This document shows, piece after piece, positions 1-7,229 of a DNA stretch of 15,457 nt (within the stretch, counting starts at the first letter, position 1; each line of letters opens with the position of its first letter). Source of the stretch: JALZVT01 sp964519335. Its GTDB lineage: Bacteria > Pseudomonadota > Gammaproteobacteria > Pseudomonadales > Azotimanducaceae. The notes beneath the pieces are model-generated. The model was not told the origin of the DNA. It did not search any database and saw nothing but the letters and a program-made list of their open reading frames with translations. The translations under genes were made by a program, and so were the position numbers. Location of the stretch: positions 1 through 15,457 of the forward strand of contig CAZFIA010000097.1 of NCBI GenBank assembly GCA_964519335.1, given 5' to 3'.

Positions 1-695
1 AGGTCTTGCTTCGCCACATATTCCCGCGCCTTGGCCCAGGCCGTGCGATAACCGGCCATGTTGCCCATGCGCGTACCCGGCGCTTTGCCCTGATTGCCGT
101 ATACCCGCTTTGGGTTTTCACCACAGGCCATCTTCAGTGAGTGTTTGGCGCCCGGAAATTTCATACCTTGCACCGTTCGTGACGGCACGTTTTTTAGTGT
201 GACACCGCGGCCACCAAACAGGTTGGCGCTACCCGGCAGTATTTGCAGCGTTGTTACTCCACCTGCAAGAGCCAGCGGAAACTGAGCGTCTTGCGGCCAC
301 ACTGAGTGTTCTGCCCACACATGTGCCGTATTGGGTGAAGTGACTTCGTTGCCATCTGCTGTCGACTTTACCGATGGAGCCGGGTAGTCACCCAGATGAC
401 TGTGCACATCGATCAGGCCAGGCGTAATCCACTTGCCGGTACCGTCTATCTTCACTGCGTCGCCTGGAACATCACCCGAGCCTTGTGCACCTATCGATAC
501 TATCTTGCCGCCTGCGAGCAGAATCTCTGCGTCATCTAATCGGCTACCCGCGCCCGTTAGGATGGTTGCGTTGCTGATGACATAGGCTGGCGCCTGGCGG
601 GCGGTGTAGGTGGAATCGTAGGGTTCCGCGTCTACATCAGAGGCACCAAAGGTAGCCGCGAATACGACAGATATAGAAATAGCTTTCGGCAGCAT
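1..695 (-). CDS. Secreted amidohydrolase, partial (C-terminus beyond window)
   Basis: The first 231 residues are visible; the frame stays open to the left edge, so the C-terminal half is missing. The start is an ATG at 695-693 that shares one base with the upstream gene's stop (TAATG), with a GAGG Shine-Dalgarno 7 nt before it. Residues 1-23 (MLPKAISIS...DVDA) look like a Sec signal peptide, so the enzyme should be periplasmic or secreted. A beta-sandwich strand region (about 38-92) leads into TPGLIDVHSHLG, whose H98 and H100 are the metal-binding HxH of the amidohydrolase superfamily. The later ALAGGVTTLQ and ACGENPKRVYG segments are typical of imidazolonepropionase-like amidohydrolases. The remaining metal ligands (carbamylated Lys, two His, Asp) would lie outside the window. 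Substrate unknown; peptide or cyclic-amide hydrolysis is a family-level guess. Coupling to the neighbouring amidohydrolase suggests the two are made together. Confidence 0.88.
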   Translation of the reverse strand, partial: MLPKAISISVVFAATFGASDVDAEPYDSTYTARQAPAYVISNATILTGAGSRLDDAEILLAGGKIVSIGAQGSGDVPGDAVKIDGTGKWITPGLIDVHSHLGDYPAPSVKSTADGNEVTSPNTAHVWAEHSVWPQDAQFPLALAGGVTTLQILPGSANLFGGRGVTLKNVPSRTVQGMKFPGAKHSLKMACGENPKRVYGNQGKAPGTRMGNMAGYRTAWAKAREYVAKQD

Positions 696-2035
696 TAGTT
701 CGCCTCAAGAGAGTTAATTTTGGCGGCGTCTGTATCACTCGAGTGATACACAACCCCTGAACGCATAACAAAATGTACCTGACCAAAAAGCGCAATGTCG
801 TCGGTTAGCTTACCGGGCACGGCGGTTATATCGGCATGTTTGCCGGCCTCCAAACTGCCTAGCACGTCCCACTGATCTAGCAGCTCGGCTGCATTTTTGG
901 TCGCGCTCTGCACCGCTTTGAGTATCGGCATGCCTGCCTCCACCATAAAGCCAAACTCTTTCCAGTTATCCCCATGCGCAGACACTCCCGTGTCGGTACC
1001 AAAGGCGATCTTCACACCCATTTCATAGGCTTTACCAAAGGTGTCCTGAATTTGCGGGCCAATGGCAATCGCTTTGGGCCGCACCAGCTCAGAGAAGTAG
1101 CCCGGCGTTTGTGCCTTCTCTTCTACAAACTTGCCGGCGGCAATGGTGGGCACGTACCAGGTGCCTTTCTTTTTCATAAGCTTCATGACTTCTTCGGTCA
1201 TGTAGGTACCGTGTTCAATCGAGTTAACACCGGCCTCGACGGCCCGCTTCATTCCTTCAGCACCGTGCGCGTGTGCCGCTACGCGATAGCCATAGTCTTG
1301 AGCGGCGGCCACAATCGCTTCAATTTCTTCAACGCTAAACTGAGGATTAGAGCCATTCTTTGCCTGACTAAGTACACCGCCTGTGGCTGTTAGCTTGATT
1401 AAGTCAGCGCCATCTTTGTAGCGTTGCCGAACAGCCTTTAATGCATCAGCCGGGCTATTGACTACGCCTTCGGCCGGACCGGGATCGCCACGTAAGTCCG
1501 CGCGCACGCCATTGGTTGGATCAGCGTGTCCGCCAGTGGTTGCCAGCGACTTGCCCGCGGTGAATATACGCGGTCCTTCTACAACACCTTTAGCAATAGC
1601 ATCGCGGAGTGATTGCGCCACGCCATTTGAAGTACCCAGGTCGCGCACAGTGGTAAAGCCTGCTGCCAACGTGCGGCGAGCGTAAAGCGCACCCAGCAAC
1701 GCGGCATCTGCAGGCTCTTCCTTAAACCTGCGGGCATAGGTATCGGGCCCAAGCTCGCCATCAATATGCACGTGCATATCGATCCAACCGGGCATAACCG
1801 TCGCCTCGCTTAAATCGATGAGCCTGTCGTTTGGCCCGGGTTGGGTAAAGCCAGAGGCGGTGCTTGTCACCTTGCCGTCTTCAATGATCACGCTTCGGCG
1901 TTCGAGCAATCGTGCCGAGTTGGCATCAAACAGCCAGCCGGCGTGTACCACCGTGGCAGCCTGTGCTGTCCCAGCACCTAACCCGGCCAACACGGCCAGA
2001 CAGAGCGTCAAACTCATGCAATTTACTGCTCTCAC
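695..2035 (-). CDS. Secreted metal-dependent amidohydrolase (imidazolonepropionase/Xaa-Arg-Lys dipeptidase-like)
   Basis: This is a complete 446-residue member of the amidohydrolase superfamily. A signal peptide (about 1-26, ending AGTAQA) directs it to the periplasm. Metal and catalytic residues are visible in order: HVH (H88, H90) in MPGWIDMHVH; K214 in DLIKLTATGG, the likely carboxylated lysine; H255 and H257 in AAHAHG; H275 in NSIEHG; and D348 in AFGTDTG. The KADITAVPG-like tail (about 399-407) closes the beta-sandwich. Enzymes with this motif set include proline- and basic-residue-specific dipeptidases as well as imidazolonepropionase-like proteins, so the general reaction (metal-dependent C-N hydrolysis) is secure but the substrate is not. 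The start is a GTG preceded by GGGAG at 6 nt; an ATG six codons in (2017) has a weaker ribosome site. It overlaps the next amidohydrolase by one base, indicating an operon. It diverges from the MoxR/VWA genes. Confidence 0.92.
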   Translation of the reverse strand: MRAVNCMSLTLCLAVLAGLGAGTAQAATVVHAGWLFDANSARLLERRSVIIEDGKVTSTASGFTQPGPNDRLIDLSEATVMPGWIDMHVHIDGELGPDTYARRFKEEPADAALLGALYARRTLAAGFTTVRDLGTSNGVAQSLRDAIAKGVVEGPRIFTAGKSLATTGGHADPTNGVRADLRGDPGPAEGVVNSPADALKAVRQRYKDGADLIKLTATGGVLSQAKNGSNPQFSVEEIEAIVAAAQDYGYRVAAHAHGAEGMKRAVEAGVNSIEHGTYMTEEVMKLMKKKGTWYVPTIAAGKFVEEKAQTPGYFSELVRPKAIAIGPQIQDTFGKAYEMGVKIAFGTDTGVSAHGDNWKEFGFMVEAGMPILKAVQSATKNAAELLDQWDVLGSLEAGKHADITAVPGKLTDDIALFGQVHFVMRSGVVYHSSDTDAAKINSLEAN

Positions 2036-2127
2036 AGCTCACTCCCTTTTATGGATAGTCGATCGATTTATCGGTATTTGGGGCCAAAACCGCGGGTTTA
2101 TAAAGGCACAACAATACAAAACATCGG

Positions 2128-2156
2128 TATACAGACCCCGGCCGCGCCACGATAAT
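2128..2156 (+). promoter_or_regulatory. Candidate sigma70 promoter for MoxR/VWA genes
   Basis: A -35-like TATACA (2128-2133, four of six consensus bases) is followed after exactly 17 bp by GATAAT (2151-2156, five of six consensus bases). Transcription would begin near 2163, giving a leader of about 75 nt before the ATG at 2240. This is pattern matching only; no transcription data are available. Confidence 0.4.
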
Positions 2157-2169
2157 AAGCGGTTTTGTG

Positions 2170-2213
2170 GCTCTGTGTTAGCAGAGCGGAGAGCCCCCCT
2201 CGAGTTGGGGGGG
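2170..2213 (+). other. Two consecutive hairpins in the leader of the MoxR-like gene
   Basis: GCTCTG (2170-2175) pairs with CAGAGC (2182-2187) across a 6-nt loop. Just after it CCCCCC (2194-2199) pairs with the G run at 2207-2213 across a 7-nt loop. Both fall inside the predicted 5' untranslated leader and end 26 nt before the start codon. The second is followed by TTGGG rather than a T run, so it does not look like an intrinsic terminator. It could affect RNA stability or ribosome access. Confidence 0.45.
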
Positions 2214-2239
2214 TTGGGTGCAGAGGACGTAGAACAAAC

Positions 2240-3046
2240 ATGGCTGATATCGAGAAGATGGCGGAATCGGTTGAATCGATTCAATCCCATCTAGAAGACC
2301 ACAACTATATTTGCAGCTCCCAGATCGCGACCGCCGTGTATCTGGCGTATCAGCTCAAAAAGCCGATTCTTATCGAAGGCCCCCCAGGNNNNNNNNNNNN
2401 NNNNNNNNNNNNNNNNNNNNNNNNNNNNNNNNNNNNNNNNNNNNNNNNNNNNNNNNNNNNNNNNNNNNNNNNNNNNNNNNNNNNNNNNGAATTTTTGGAA
2501 CCTCGTCCTCTGCTGCAGGCACTCAAGCACGAAGAAGGTGCGGTGCTATTGATCGACGAGATAGATAAAGCAGATCACGAGTTCGAATCTCTACTTCTTG
2601 AGATTTTGTCTGACTTTCAAATCTCTATCGCTGAAATTGGCACGGTAAAGGCAACCTCTGAGCCGCCCCTGGTTTTCCTCACCTCAAACAATACCCGGGA
2701 AATCTCTGACGCGCTTAAACGGCGCTGCCTCCACCTTTATATCCCCTTCCCCGATATGGCACTGGAGCAACGCATTATCGAGGCCCGGGTACCCGAGATT
2801 CCTCCCGAGCTGCGCAAGCAGATGGTGGCCTTTATTCAAGAGCTGCGCGGGCTTGACCTTAAGAAGGTGCCGGCGATTTCTGAAACCATCGACTGGGCGC
2901 GCACGCTTCTACTGCTTAACAGCGAAACGCTGGACCCCGATATGGTACGCGACACGCTTAACGTGATTCTTAAGTTTCAAGAAGACATTGATAACGTAAG
3001 CGTAGAACTCACCACGCTTACCAGCAACGCAAAGAAGGCGTCCTAA
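2240..3046 (+). CDS. MoxR-family AAA+ ATPase (interrupted by assembly gap)
   Basis: AAA+ ATPase of the MoxR group, which acts as a chaperone-like remodelling or maturation factor, usually with a VWA partner as here. I start it at the ATG at 2240 (MADIEKMAES) because conserved family sequence begins there; upstream codons in frame cover the leader hairpins. A GAGG lies about 13 nt upstream, a longish spacing. Visible parts: PILIEGPPG, the beginning of Walker A, residues 42-50, cut off by 100 N; FLEPRPLLQAL; Walker B LLIDEID; sensor 1 FLTSNNTRE; and the arginine-rich LKRRCLHLYIPFPD. The lysine and threonine of Walker A are in the gap. As drawn it has 268 residues, but the gap length is probably arbitrary, so the true protein is likely larger. 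The frame is continuous across the gap. The VWA gene starts 39 bp downstream. Its client complex is unknown. Confidence 0.9.
   Translation: MADIEKMAESVESIQSHLEDHNYICSSQIATAVYLAYQLKKPILIEGPPXXXXXXXXXXXXXXXXXXXXXXXXXXXXXXXXXXEFLEPRPLLQALKHEEGAVLLIDEIDKADHEFESLLLEILSDFQISIAEIGTVKATSEPPLVFLTSNNTREISDALKRRCLHLYIPFPDMALEQRIIEARVPEIPPELRKQMVAFIQELRGLDLKKVPAISETIDWARTLLLLNSETLDPDMVRDTLNVILKFQEDIDNVSVELTTLTSNAKKAS
2389..2488. other. Assembly gap, 100 N
   Basis: Exactly 100 N, the usual placeholder for a gap of unknown length. It removes the Walker A lysine/threonine and the region up to the FLEPRPLL block of the AAA+ ATPase. Confidence 0.98.
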
Positions 3047-3080
3047 GGTAGTATAGAAGCAGATAAAGGTAGGTATAAAG
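3045..3080 (+). repeat. Near-identical 15-bp direct repeat before the VWA gene
   Basis: AAGGTAGTATAGAAG (3045-3059) is followed 21 bp later by AAGGTAGGTATAAAG (3066-3080). The first copy overlaps the ATPase stop codon; the second provides the AGG ribosome-binding bases for the GTG at 3086. The pair probably arose by local duplication. Confidence 0.5.
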
Positions 3081-3085
3081 ACACC

Positions 3086-4444
3086 GTGGACCAAACGCTC
3101 ACTCAGTTTATTCAGGCCCTGCGCAACTCTGATGTGCGCATCTCGCCTGCAGAGACCTTAGATGCGTTTGAGGCGGTTGACCTGGTGGGTTACCGAGATC
3201 GTGAACTGTTAAAACGCACCCTTGCCCTGGTGCTGCCAAAAACCGAAGACGAAAAAGTCTCGTATGAAGAGTGCTTTGAGCAGTTCTTTAAAATTGAAGA
3301 CGTCTCCGCTGGCGGTGCACAAACGGATGGTTCTGATAGCGAGTCAGAAGAGGCCGAAGGTGGCGGCGACAATCAGGGCGGCGGCGGCGGCGAAAACGAA
3401 GAGACCGGCCAGGCCGAAGCTTCCGAGACCGGCAAGCGCAAAAAGAAAAGCAAAGGCAAACCTAAAGGCGGCCCCGACTACATCGAAGGGGTAGATGACG
3501 AAGAAGAAGACCTGGGACCCGGCGAAACCAGCCCCGCGCAGTCAGAGCTTGGCAAGCTGGTCATGTCTAACTCTATGGTTGAGCTTACCGTTGCCATGGC
3601 CGAGGGCGCGCGCGAGGTTAAGCTGGAAGAGATTCAGGTATTTACTCAAAAGGGCCTGTATACGCGGCGCATTATGGACGCGATGGGTCTTGAAGAGATG
3701 AACCGCGAGATAAGTAGTAATCGGCGTTCACCCGACGTGCCCGACCGACGCCTGTCACAGCAGCTGCGCGAGCGTCGCGAGCTGCTGCGCGAGCACGTAC
3801 GCGACTATGTAGAGAAACAATTCTTGCTGTTTGCAGATTCTTCAGGCAAACGGCTGCGCGAAGAGCTGCTGCGCAAGGTGAAGCTATCTAATGTTGAGCA
3901 CCGCAATTTTCGATTAATCCAAGAAATTGTGTTCCGCATGGCNNNNNNNNNNNNNNNNNNNNNNNNNNNNNNNNNNNNNNNNNNNNNNNNNNNNNNNNNN
4001 NNNNNNNNNNNNNNNNNNNNNNNNNNNNNNNNNNNNNNNNNNTCTTCAGATCTTGCAGAAGTTACCGATCTGTTTGAACGCAACTCTATTGAAGATGCCA
4101 TCACCAAAACCCTGCACGACTACAGCGGCGGCAGCACCGACTACGGACAGTCGCTGATCGACTTCAAGAAGATCTGCCTGGATGACGTCGACAACCGCAC
4201 CACCATCATCATTCTGGGTGACGCGCGAAACAACTTCGGCGAGGCCCGCGCTGAGATTATGAAAGAGCTCTATGAGCGATCGCGTACGGTACTGTGGCTC
4301 AACCCCGAGTCAAAAGCCGCCTGGAATTCGGGCGATTCTGAAATGCGCAAATATGGCGCGTACTGCCATCAGGTGCATGAATGTAACTCGTTACAACATC
4401 TGGAGCGCATCGTCGGCAACCTACTGAAGGCTGTCCACGGATAA
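3086..4444 (+). CDS. CoxE-like von Willebrand factor A domain protein (interrupted by assembly gap)
   Basis: Probable cytoplasmic partner of the MoxR-type ATPase. The N-terminal helical part (about 1-70: FIQALRNSDVRISPAETLDA, then LLKRTLALVLPK) is the usual beginning of CoxE-like VWA proteins. Residues about 71-148 form a low-complexity linker rich in Glu, Gly, Asp and Lys, likely disordered. Residues 149-285 are helical and arginine-rich. The VWA fold follows, but its MIDAS DxSxS motif falls in the 100-N gap. After the gap, GGSTDYGQSL carries the threonine and IILGDARNN the aspartate that normally complete the metal site. The start is GTG, with AGG repeats 11-13 nt upstream; no better in-frame start is seen. 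The apparent length of 452 includes 34 unknown codons and is probably too short. It likely binds a divalent metal and connects the ATPase to its target, as in other MoxR/VWA pairs; the target is not evident. Confidence 0.88.
   Translation: MDQTLTQFIQALRNSDVRISPAETLDAFEAVDLVGYRDRELLKRTLALVLPKTEDEKVSYEECFEQFFKIEDVSAGGAQTDGSDSESEEAEGGGDNQGGGGGENEETGQAEASETGKRKKKSKGKPKGGPDYIEGVDDEEEDLGPGETSPAQSELGKLVMSNSMVELTVAMAEGAREVKLEEIQVFTQKGLYTRRIMDAMGLEEMNREISSNRRSPDVPDRRLSQQLRERRELLREHVRDYVEKQFLLFADSSGKRLREELLRKVKLSNVEHRNFRLIQEIVFRMXXXXXXXXXXXXXXXXXXXXXXXXXXXXXXXXXXSSDLAEVTDLFERNSIEDAITKTLHDYSGGSTDYGQSLIDFKKICLDDVDNRTTIIILGDARNNFGEARAEIMKELYERSRTVLWLNPESKAAWNSGDSEMRKYGAYCHQVHECNSLQHLERIVGNLLKAVHG
3943..4042. 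other. Assembly gap, 100 N
   Basis: A second run of exactly 100 N, beginning after IVFRMA (GCN) of the VWA protein and ending before SSDLAEVTD. The part lost includes the expected MIDAS DxSxS motif. Confidence 0.98.
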
Positions 4445-4560
4445 CAGAACGGGCAGACCGGTTAGACGAAAACGGCGCATTAGCTACCCCTCAGCACGCG
4501 ATTTAAGAGATAATAGCTTCGCTCAACCCAGCGCCAAGACTGAGGCTTGTTTCTTGTCCG

Positions 4561-6294
4561 ATGACCACTAGCACTAGCACCACCCCCTCTCTCGACGCCA
4601 CCGCCAACGAACTCAATCGCGCTGCACTCTGGCAGCTGGTGATGCTGATCATGGCGAGTATTGGGGTGGTTATCGCGGTGATGTTTGCCCTCAATTGGGC
4701 GGCCCAGGCGACCGGTACTGCCACAGCCACGACCGATGCGGTTAACTACGACGCCCGCAGTATTTCGATACTCCTCGAACAAGAGCCCCCACAGCTCGAT
4801 GCCATGAAAGCCACTGACACGCAGAGTGCGAGCATTCTCGGCCACGTCATGGAAGGCCTGTTGCGTTACGACGTGAACAACAACCTGGTGGCAGGAACCG
4901 CCGAGCGTTGGGATATTCGCGCCGACGGCGCCACCTTTTGGATTAGAGAAGACGCCAACTGGAGCGATGGCAAACCCGTTACCGCTCACGACTTTCGATT
5001 TGCCTGGCGCACAGCACTCGAACCCACCACCGCCTCGCAATACGCCTTTATTTTGTTCCCCATTAAGAACGCAGAAGCAATTAATACCGGCAAGAAAACC
5101 GGCGACACACTGGGTGTAACCGCCACCAGCGACAAGGTGCTTGAGATTGAATTCGAACAGCCCATCGCGTTTTTCGAAAAACTGGTGGCCGCGCCCACCT
5201 ACTACCCTGCCCGCGAAGATTTCTATGTCTCAACTAACGGGCGCTATGGCGCGGACGCCGACACCATGCTTTACAACGGCGCGTTTACCCTCACTAACTG
5301 GGTGCACAACTCAAGCTTGCGCATGGATAAAAACCCCCACTACTGGGATCGCGACAACATTTTCCTCGAAACCATTCATGCGCCTTTTATTACTTCCAAT
5401 AAGCAAGCCGGAGTAAATCTGTTTAAGGACGGCCGCATTGCAATGGCGCATCTCGACGGGGAGACCTTGCCCGAAGCGCTGGCCCAGCGCTGGCAAATTT
5501 CTCGGCTGGCTGACGGTTCGGTGTATTACCTGGAGTTCAATCACCGGCCCAACCGCATAGGTGGCAATCTGAATTTTCGTCGTGCAATACAATACACGTT
5601 GGACCCGTCGGAACTTGTCTACAAGGTGATTAAAATTCCGGGCTATACGCCAGGGGTGAGCCTGTTTCCAAGCTGGTTAAAGGGCGGCGACGAACTGCTG
5701 TGGCAGCAATATTCACCCCAACGCATTCAACTTGATCGGGACAAGGGCCGGGCTTATCTGCAGGCCGCGCTCGACGACCTGGGGCTTAAAGAGCCGCCGA
5801 CGCTGGTGGTTCTATCGGGTGATACGCCACTGTCGGTAAAACACGGCGAGTACTTGCAGGCCGAACTCAAGAAGCATCTGAACCTTGAGGTAAAGCTGGA
5901 TCGACAAATTTTTAAACAGCGATTGGCCAAGATGCGGGCAGGCGAATTCGACATGGTGATGGCGGGCTGGGGGCCAGACTTTGATGACCCACTCACCTTC
6001 GGTGATCTGTTTTCTTCCTGGAACCTGCAAAACCGGGGTCGCTACGACAATCCAGAGCTCGATGCTCAGGTGCGCATTGCTCAGGGCTCAATTGATACTC
6101 AGGTGCGCATCGATGCCTTTGGTGAGATCCAGCGCATTCTTATCGACCAGGCGGTGGTTTTGCCCAACTATGAGCGCGGTCGGGTATTTATCACCGACAT
6201 GCAAATACAGGATCTGGGCAGACGGGCCATCGGTCCCGACCCAGATTACAGTCGCGTTCGACTAACGCCCCCTAACGAAGAGACTCTGAACTAA
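4561..6294 (+). CDS. oppA: Oligopeptide ABC transporter substrate-binding protein
   Basis: Extracytoplasmic binding protein of the peptide/nickel family (SBP_bac_5), 577 residues, close to OppA in layout. Recognisable blocks are LRYDVNNNLVAGTAERW (101-117), the FWIREDANWSDGKPVTAHDF segment (126-145) with TTASQYAF after it (156-163), LYNGAFTLTNWVHNSS (237-252), NFRRAIQYTLD (338-348) and FDMVMAGWGPDFDDPLTF (463-480). The N-terminus is odd: about 23 polar residues, a hydrophobic run of about 23 (24-46, LWQLVMLIMASIGVVIAVMF...), then a Thr/Ala-rich stretch. There is no lipobox cysteine. It may be an uncleaved inner-membrane anchor or a long signal peptide cut after AQA (48-50). The ATG lacks a strong Shine-Dalgarno and lies 116 bp past the VWA stop. 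The stop overlaps the next gene's ATG (TAATG). The peptide specificity cannot be read from sequence. Confidence 0.92.
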   Translation: MTTSTSTTPSLDATANELNRAALWQLVMLIMASIGVVIAVMFALNWAAQATGTATATTDAVNYDARSISILLEQEPPQLDAMKATDTQSASILGHVMEGLLRYDVNNNLVAGTAERWDIRADGATFWIREDANWSDGKPVTAHDFRFAWRTALEPTTASQYAFILFPIKNAEAINTGKKTGDTLGVTATSDKVLEIEFEQPIAFFEKLVAAPTYYPAREDFYVSTNGRYGADADTMLYNGAFTLTNWVHNSSLRMDKNPHYWDRDNIFLETIHAPFITSNKQAGVNLFKDGRIAMAHLDGETLPEALAQRWQISRLADGSVYYLEFNHRPNRIGGNLNFRRAIQYTLDPSELVYKVIKIPGYTPGVSLFPSWLKGGDELLWQQYSPQRIQLDRDKGRAYLQAALDDLGLKEPPTLVVLSGDTPLSVKHGEYLQAELKKHLNLEVKLDRQIFKQRLAKMRAGEFDMVMAGWGPDFDDPLTFGDLFSSWNLQNRGRYDNPELDAQVRIAQGSIDTQVRIDAFGEIQRILIDQAVVLPNYERGRVFITDMQIQDLGRRAIGPDPDYSRVRLTPPNEETLN

Positions 6295-7229
6295 TGTGGC
6301 GCTACGCTGGCAAACGCCTTTTGCAAGGCGTTATCACCGTCTGGTTTATCGCCACCGCCACCTTTATAGCCATGCACTCGGTGCCCGGCGATCCTCTGCT
6401 TAGCGACAAAGCATTCACGGCAGAGATTCGCGCCAACCTGGAAGCCAAATACGGCCTCGATAAGCCCGTGTTTCCGAATCAATACTTCACCTATATGGGC
6501 AACATGCTCAAAGGTGACTTTGGTATCTCGTTTACCCAACAAAACCGGCTAGTTAACGACATTATTCGGGAGCACTTTCCGGTGTCGGCAACGCTTGGCA
6601 TATTGGCCGTTATGTTTGCAGCCCTTGGCGGTATTTTGTGGGGCGCGCTCACCGCTCTCTACCGCAACAAGCTGCCCGACATCATCATTATGTTCCTGGT
6701 GATTTTGGGTATCTCGGTGCCAAGCTTTGTGTTCGCCGCCCTCGCCCAACTTGGTCTGGTTAGCCTCAACGGACTCGCCGGGCGAACCGTTCTGCCTGTC
6801 GCCGGCTGGGGCTCTGTCAGCCACATGCTGGTGCCCGCGCTGGTGCTGGGCCTTTCCACCATGGCCTTTCTTACCCGCCTAATGCGCTCGTCTATGCTCG
6901 AGATCGTTAACTCAGACTTTGTCCGCACCGCCAAGGCTAAAGGCCTGCCGCCAACCCGTATCTTTCTTAAACACCAACTGCGCAACGCCGTGTTACCCGT
7001 GGTTACCGTACTGGGGCCGGCAATCGCCGCCATCACTACCGGCGGATTTGTTGTTGAGCTGGTGTTTGCCATACCCGGTCTTGGTCGCTACTTCGTTGAG
7101 GCGGTACAGCAGTCAGACTACACCGTCATTATGGGCACCACCGTCTTTTACGGCGCGTTCCTGGTGTTTATGGTGATTCTGGTCGACCTTGTTTACGGCT
7201 TAATCGATCCTAGAGTGAGTGTCGAATAA
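6294..7229 (+). CDS. oppB: Oligopeptide ABC transporter permease, OppB/DppB type
   Basis: Inner-membrane channel subunit of 311 residues, the normal size for OppB/DppB. It begins MWRYAGKRLLQGVITVWFIA, with the first membrane helix at about 10-28 and the family SVPGDP motif at 29-34. GLD (54-56) and GDFGISF (74-80) mark the periplasmic region after the first helix. Five further helices follow, at about 98-122, 128-150, 178-194, 233-256 and 280-303. The cytoplasmic coupling helix that contacts the ATPases is the EAA-like FVRTAKAKGLPPTRIFLKH segment (209-227), followed by RNAVLPV. The gene starts inside the binding-protein stop (TAATG) and ends directly against the next start, so translation is coupled. 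It pairs with the following permease. Confidence 0.95.
   Translation: MWRYAGKRLLQGVITVWFIATATFIAMHSVPGDPLLSDKAFTAEIRANLEAKYGLDKPVFPNQYFTYMGNMLKGDFGISFTQQNRLVNDIIREHFPVSATLGILAVMFAALGGILWGALTALYRNKLPDIIIMFLVILGISVPSFVFAALAQLGLVSLNGLAGRTVLPVAGWGSVSHMLVPALVLGLSTMAFLTRLMRSSMLEIVNSDFVRTAKAKGLPPTRIFLKHQLRNAVLPVVTVLGPAIAAITTGGFVVELVFAIPGLGRYFVEAVQQSDYTVIMGTTVFYGAFLVFMVILVDLVYGLIDPRVSVE

Larger units (their letters stand above)
2036..2239. promoter_or_regulatory. Divergent intergenic region between amidohydrolase and MoxR-like operons
   Basis: About 200 bp separate the two oppositely transcribed operons, so both promoters should lie here. The leftward gene has a GGGAG ribosome site just before its GTG. 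A palindromic TTTATAAA at 2097-2104 could supply a -10 element to the left, but I find no well-spaced -35 for it. The rightward promoter and leader hairpins are listed separately. No operator that I can name is visible. Confidence 0.5.

Noticed and set aside
974..1393. Open frame of 139 codons on the plus strand
   Set aside because: It lies wholly antisense to the well-supported amidohydrolase gene, has no ribosome site and reads as low-similarity shadow sequence.
2194..2220. G-quadruplex from the G-rich run near the leader hairpin
   Set aside because: There are too few separate runs of three G for a standard quadruplex; pairing with the adjacent C run is the simpler explanation.
2165..2239. 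Upstream extension of the MoxR-like gene (25 extra codons from a TTG)
   Set aside because: The extension covers the leader hairpins, starts at the predicted transcript start and is unlike MoxR N-termini; the ATG at 2240 begins the conserved sequence.
4509..4514. GATAAT as a -10 box for the transporter operon
   Set aside because: No recognisable -35 hexamer lies 15-19 bp upstream (the sequence there is TACCCCTC-like), so the promoter cannot be supported.
6065..6110. CTCAGGTGCGCAT occurring twice, 33 bp apart, in the binding-protein gene
   Set aside because: It lies inside the coding sequence as two QVRI-containing segments of a helical region; chance or an old small duplication, with no sign of a regulatory or mobile element.
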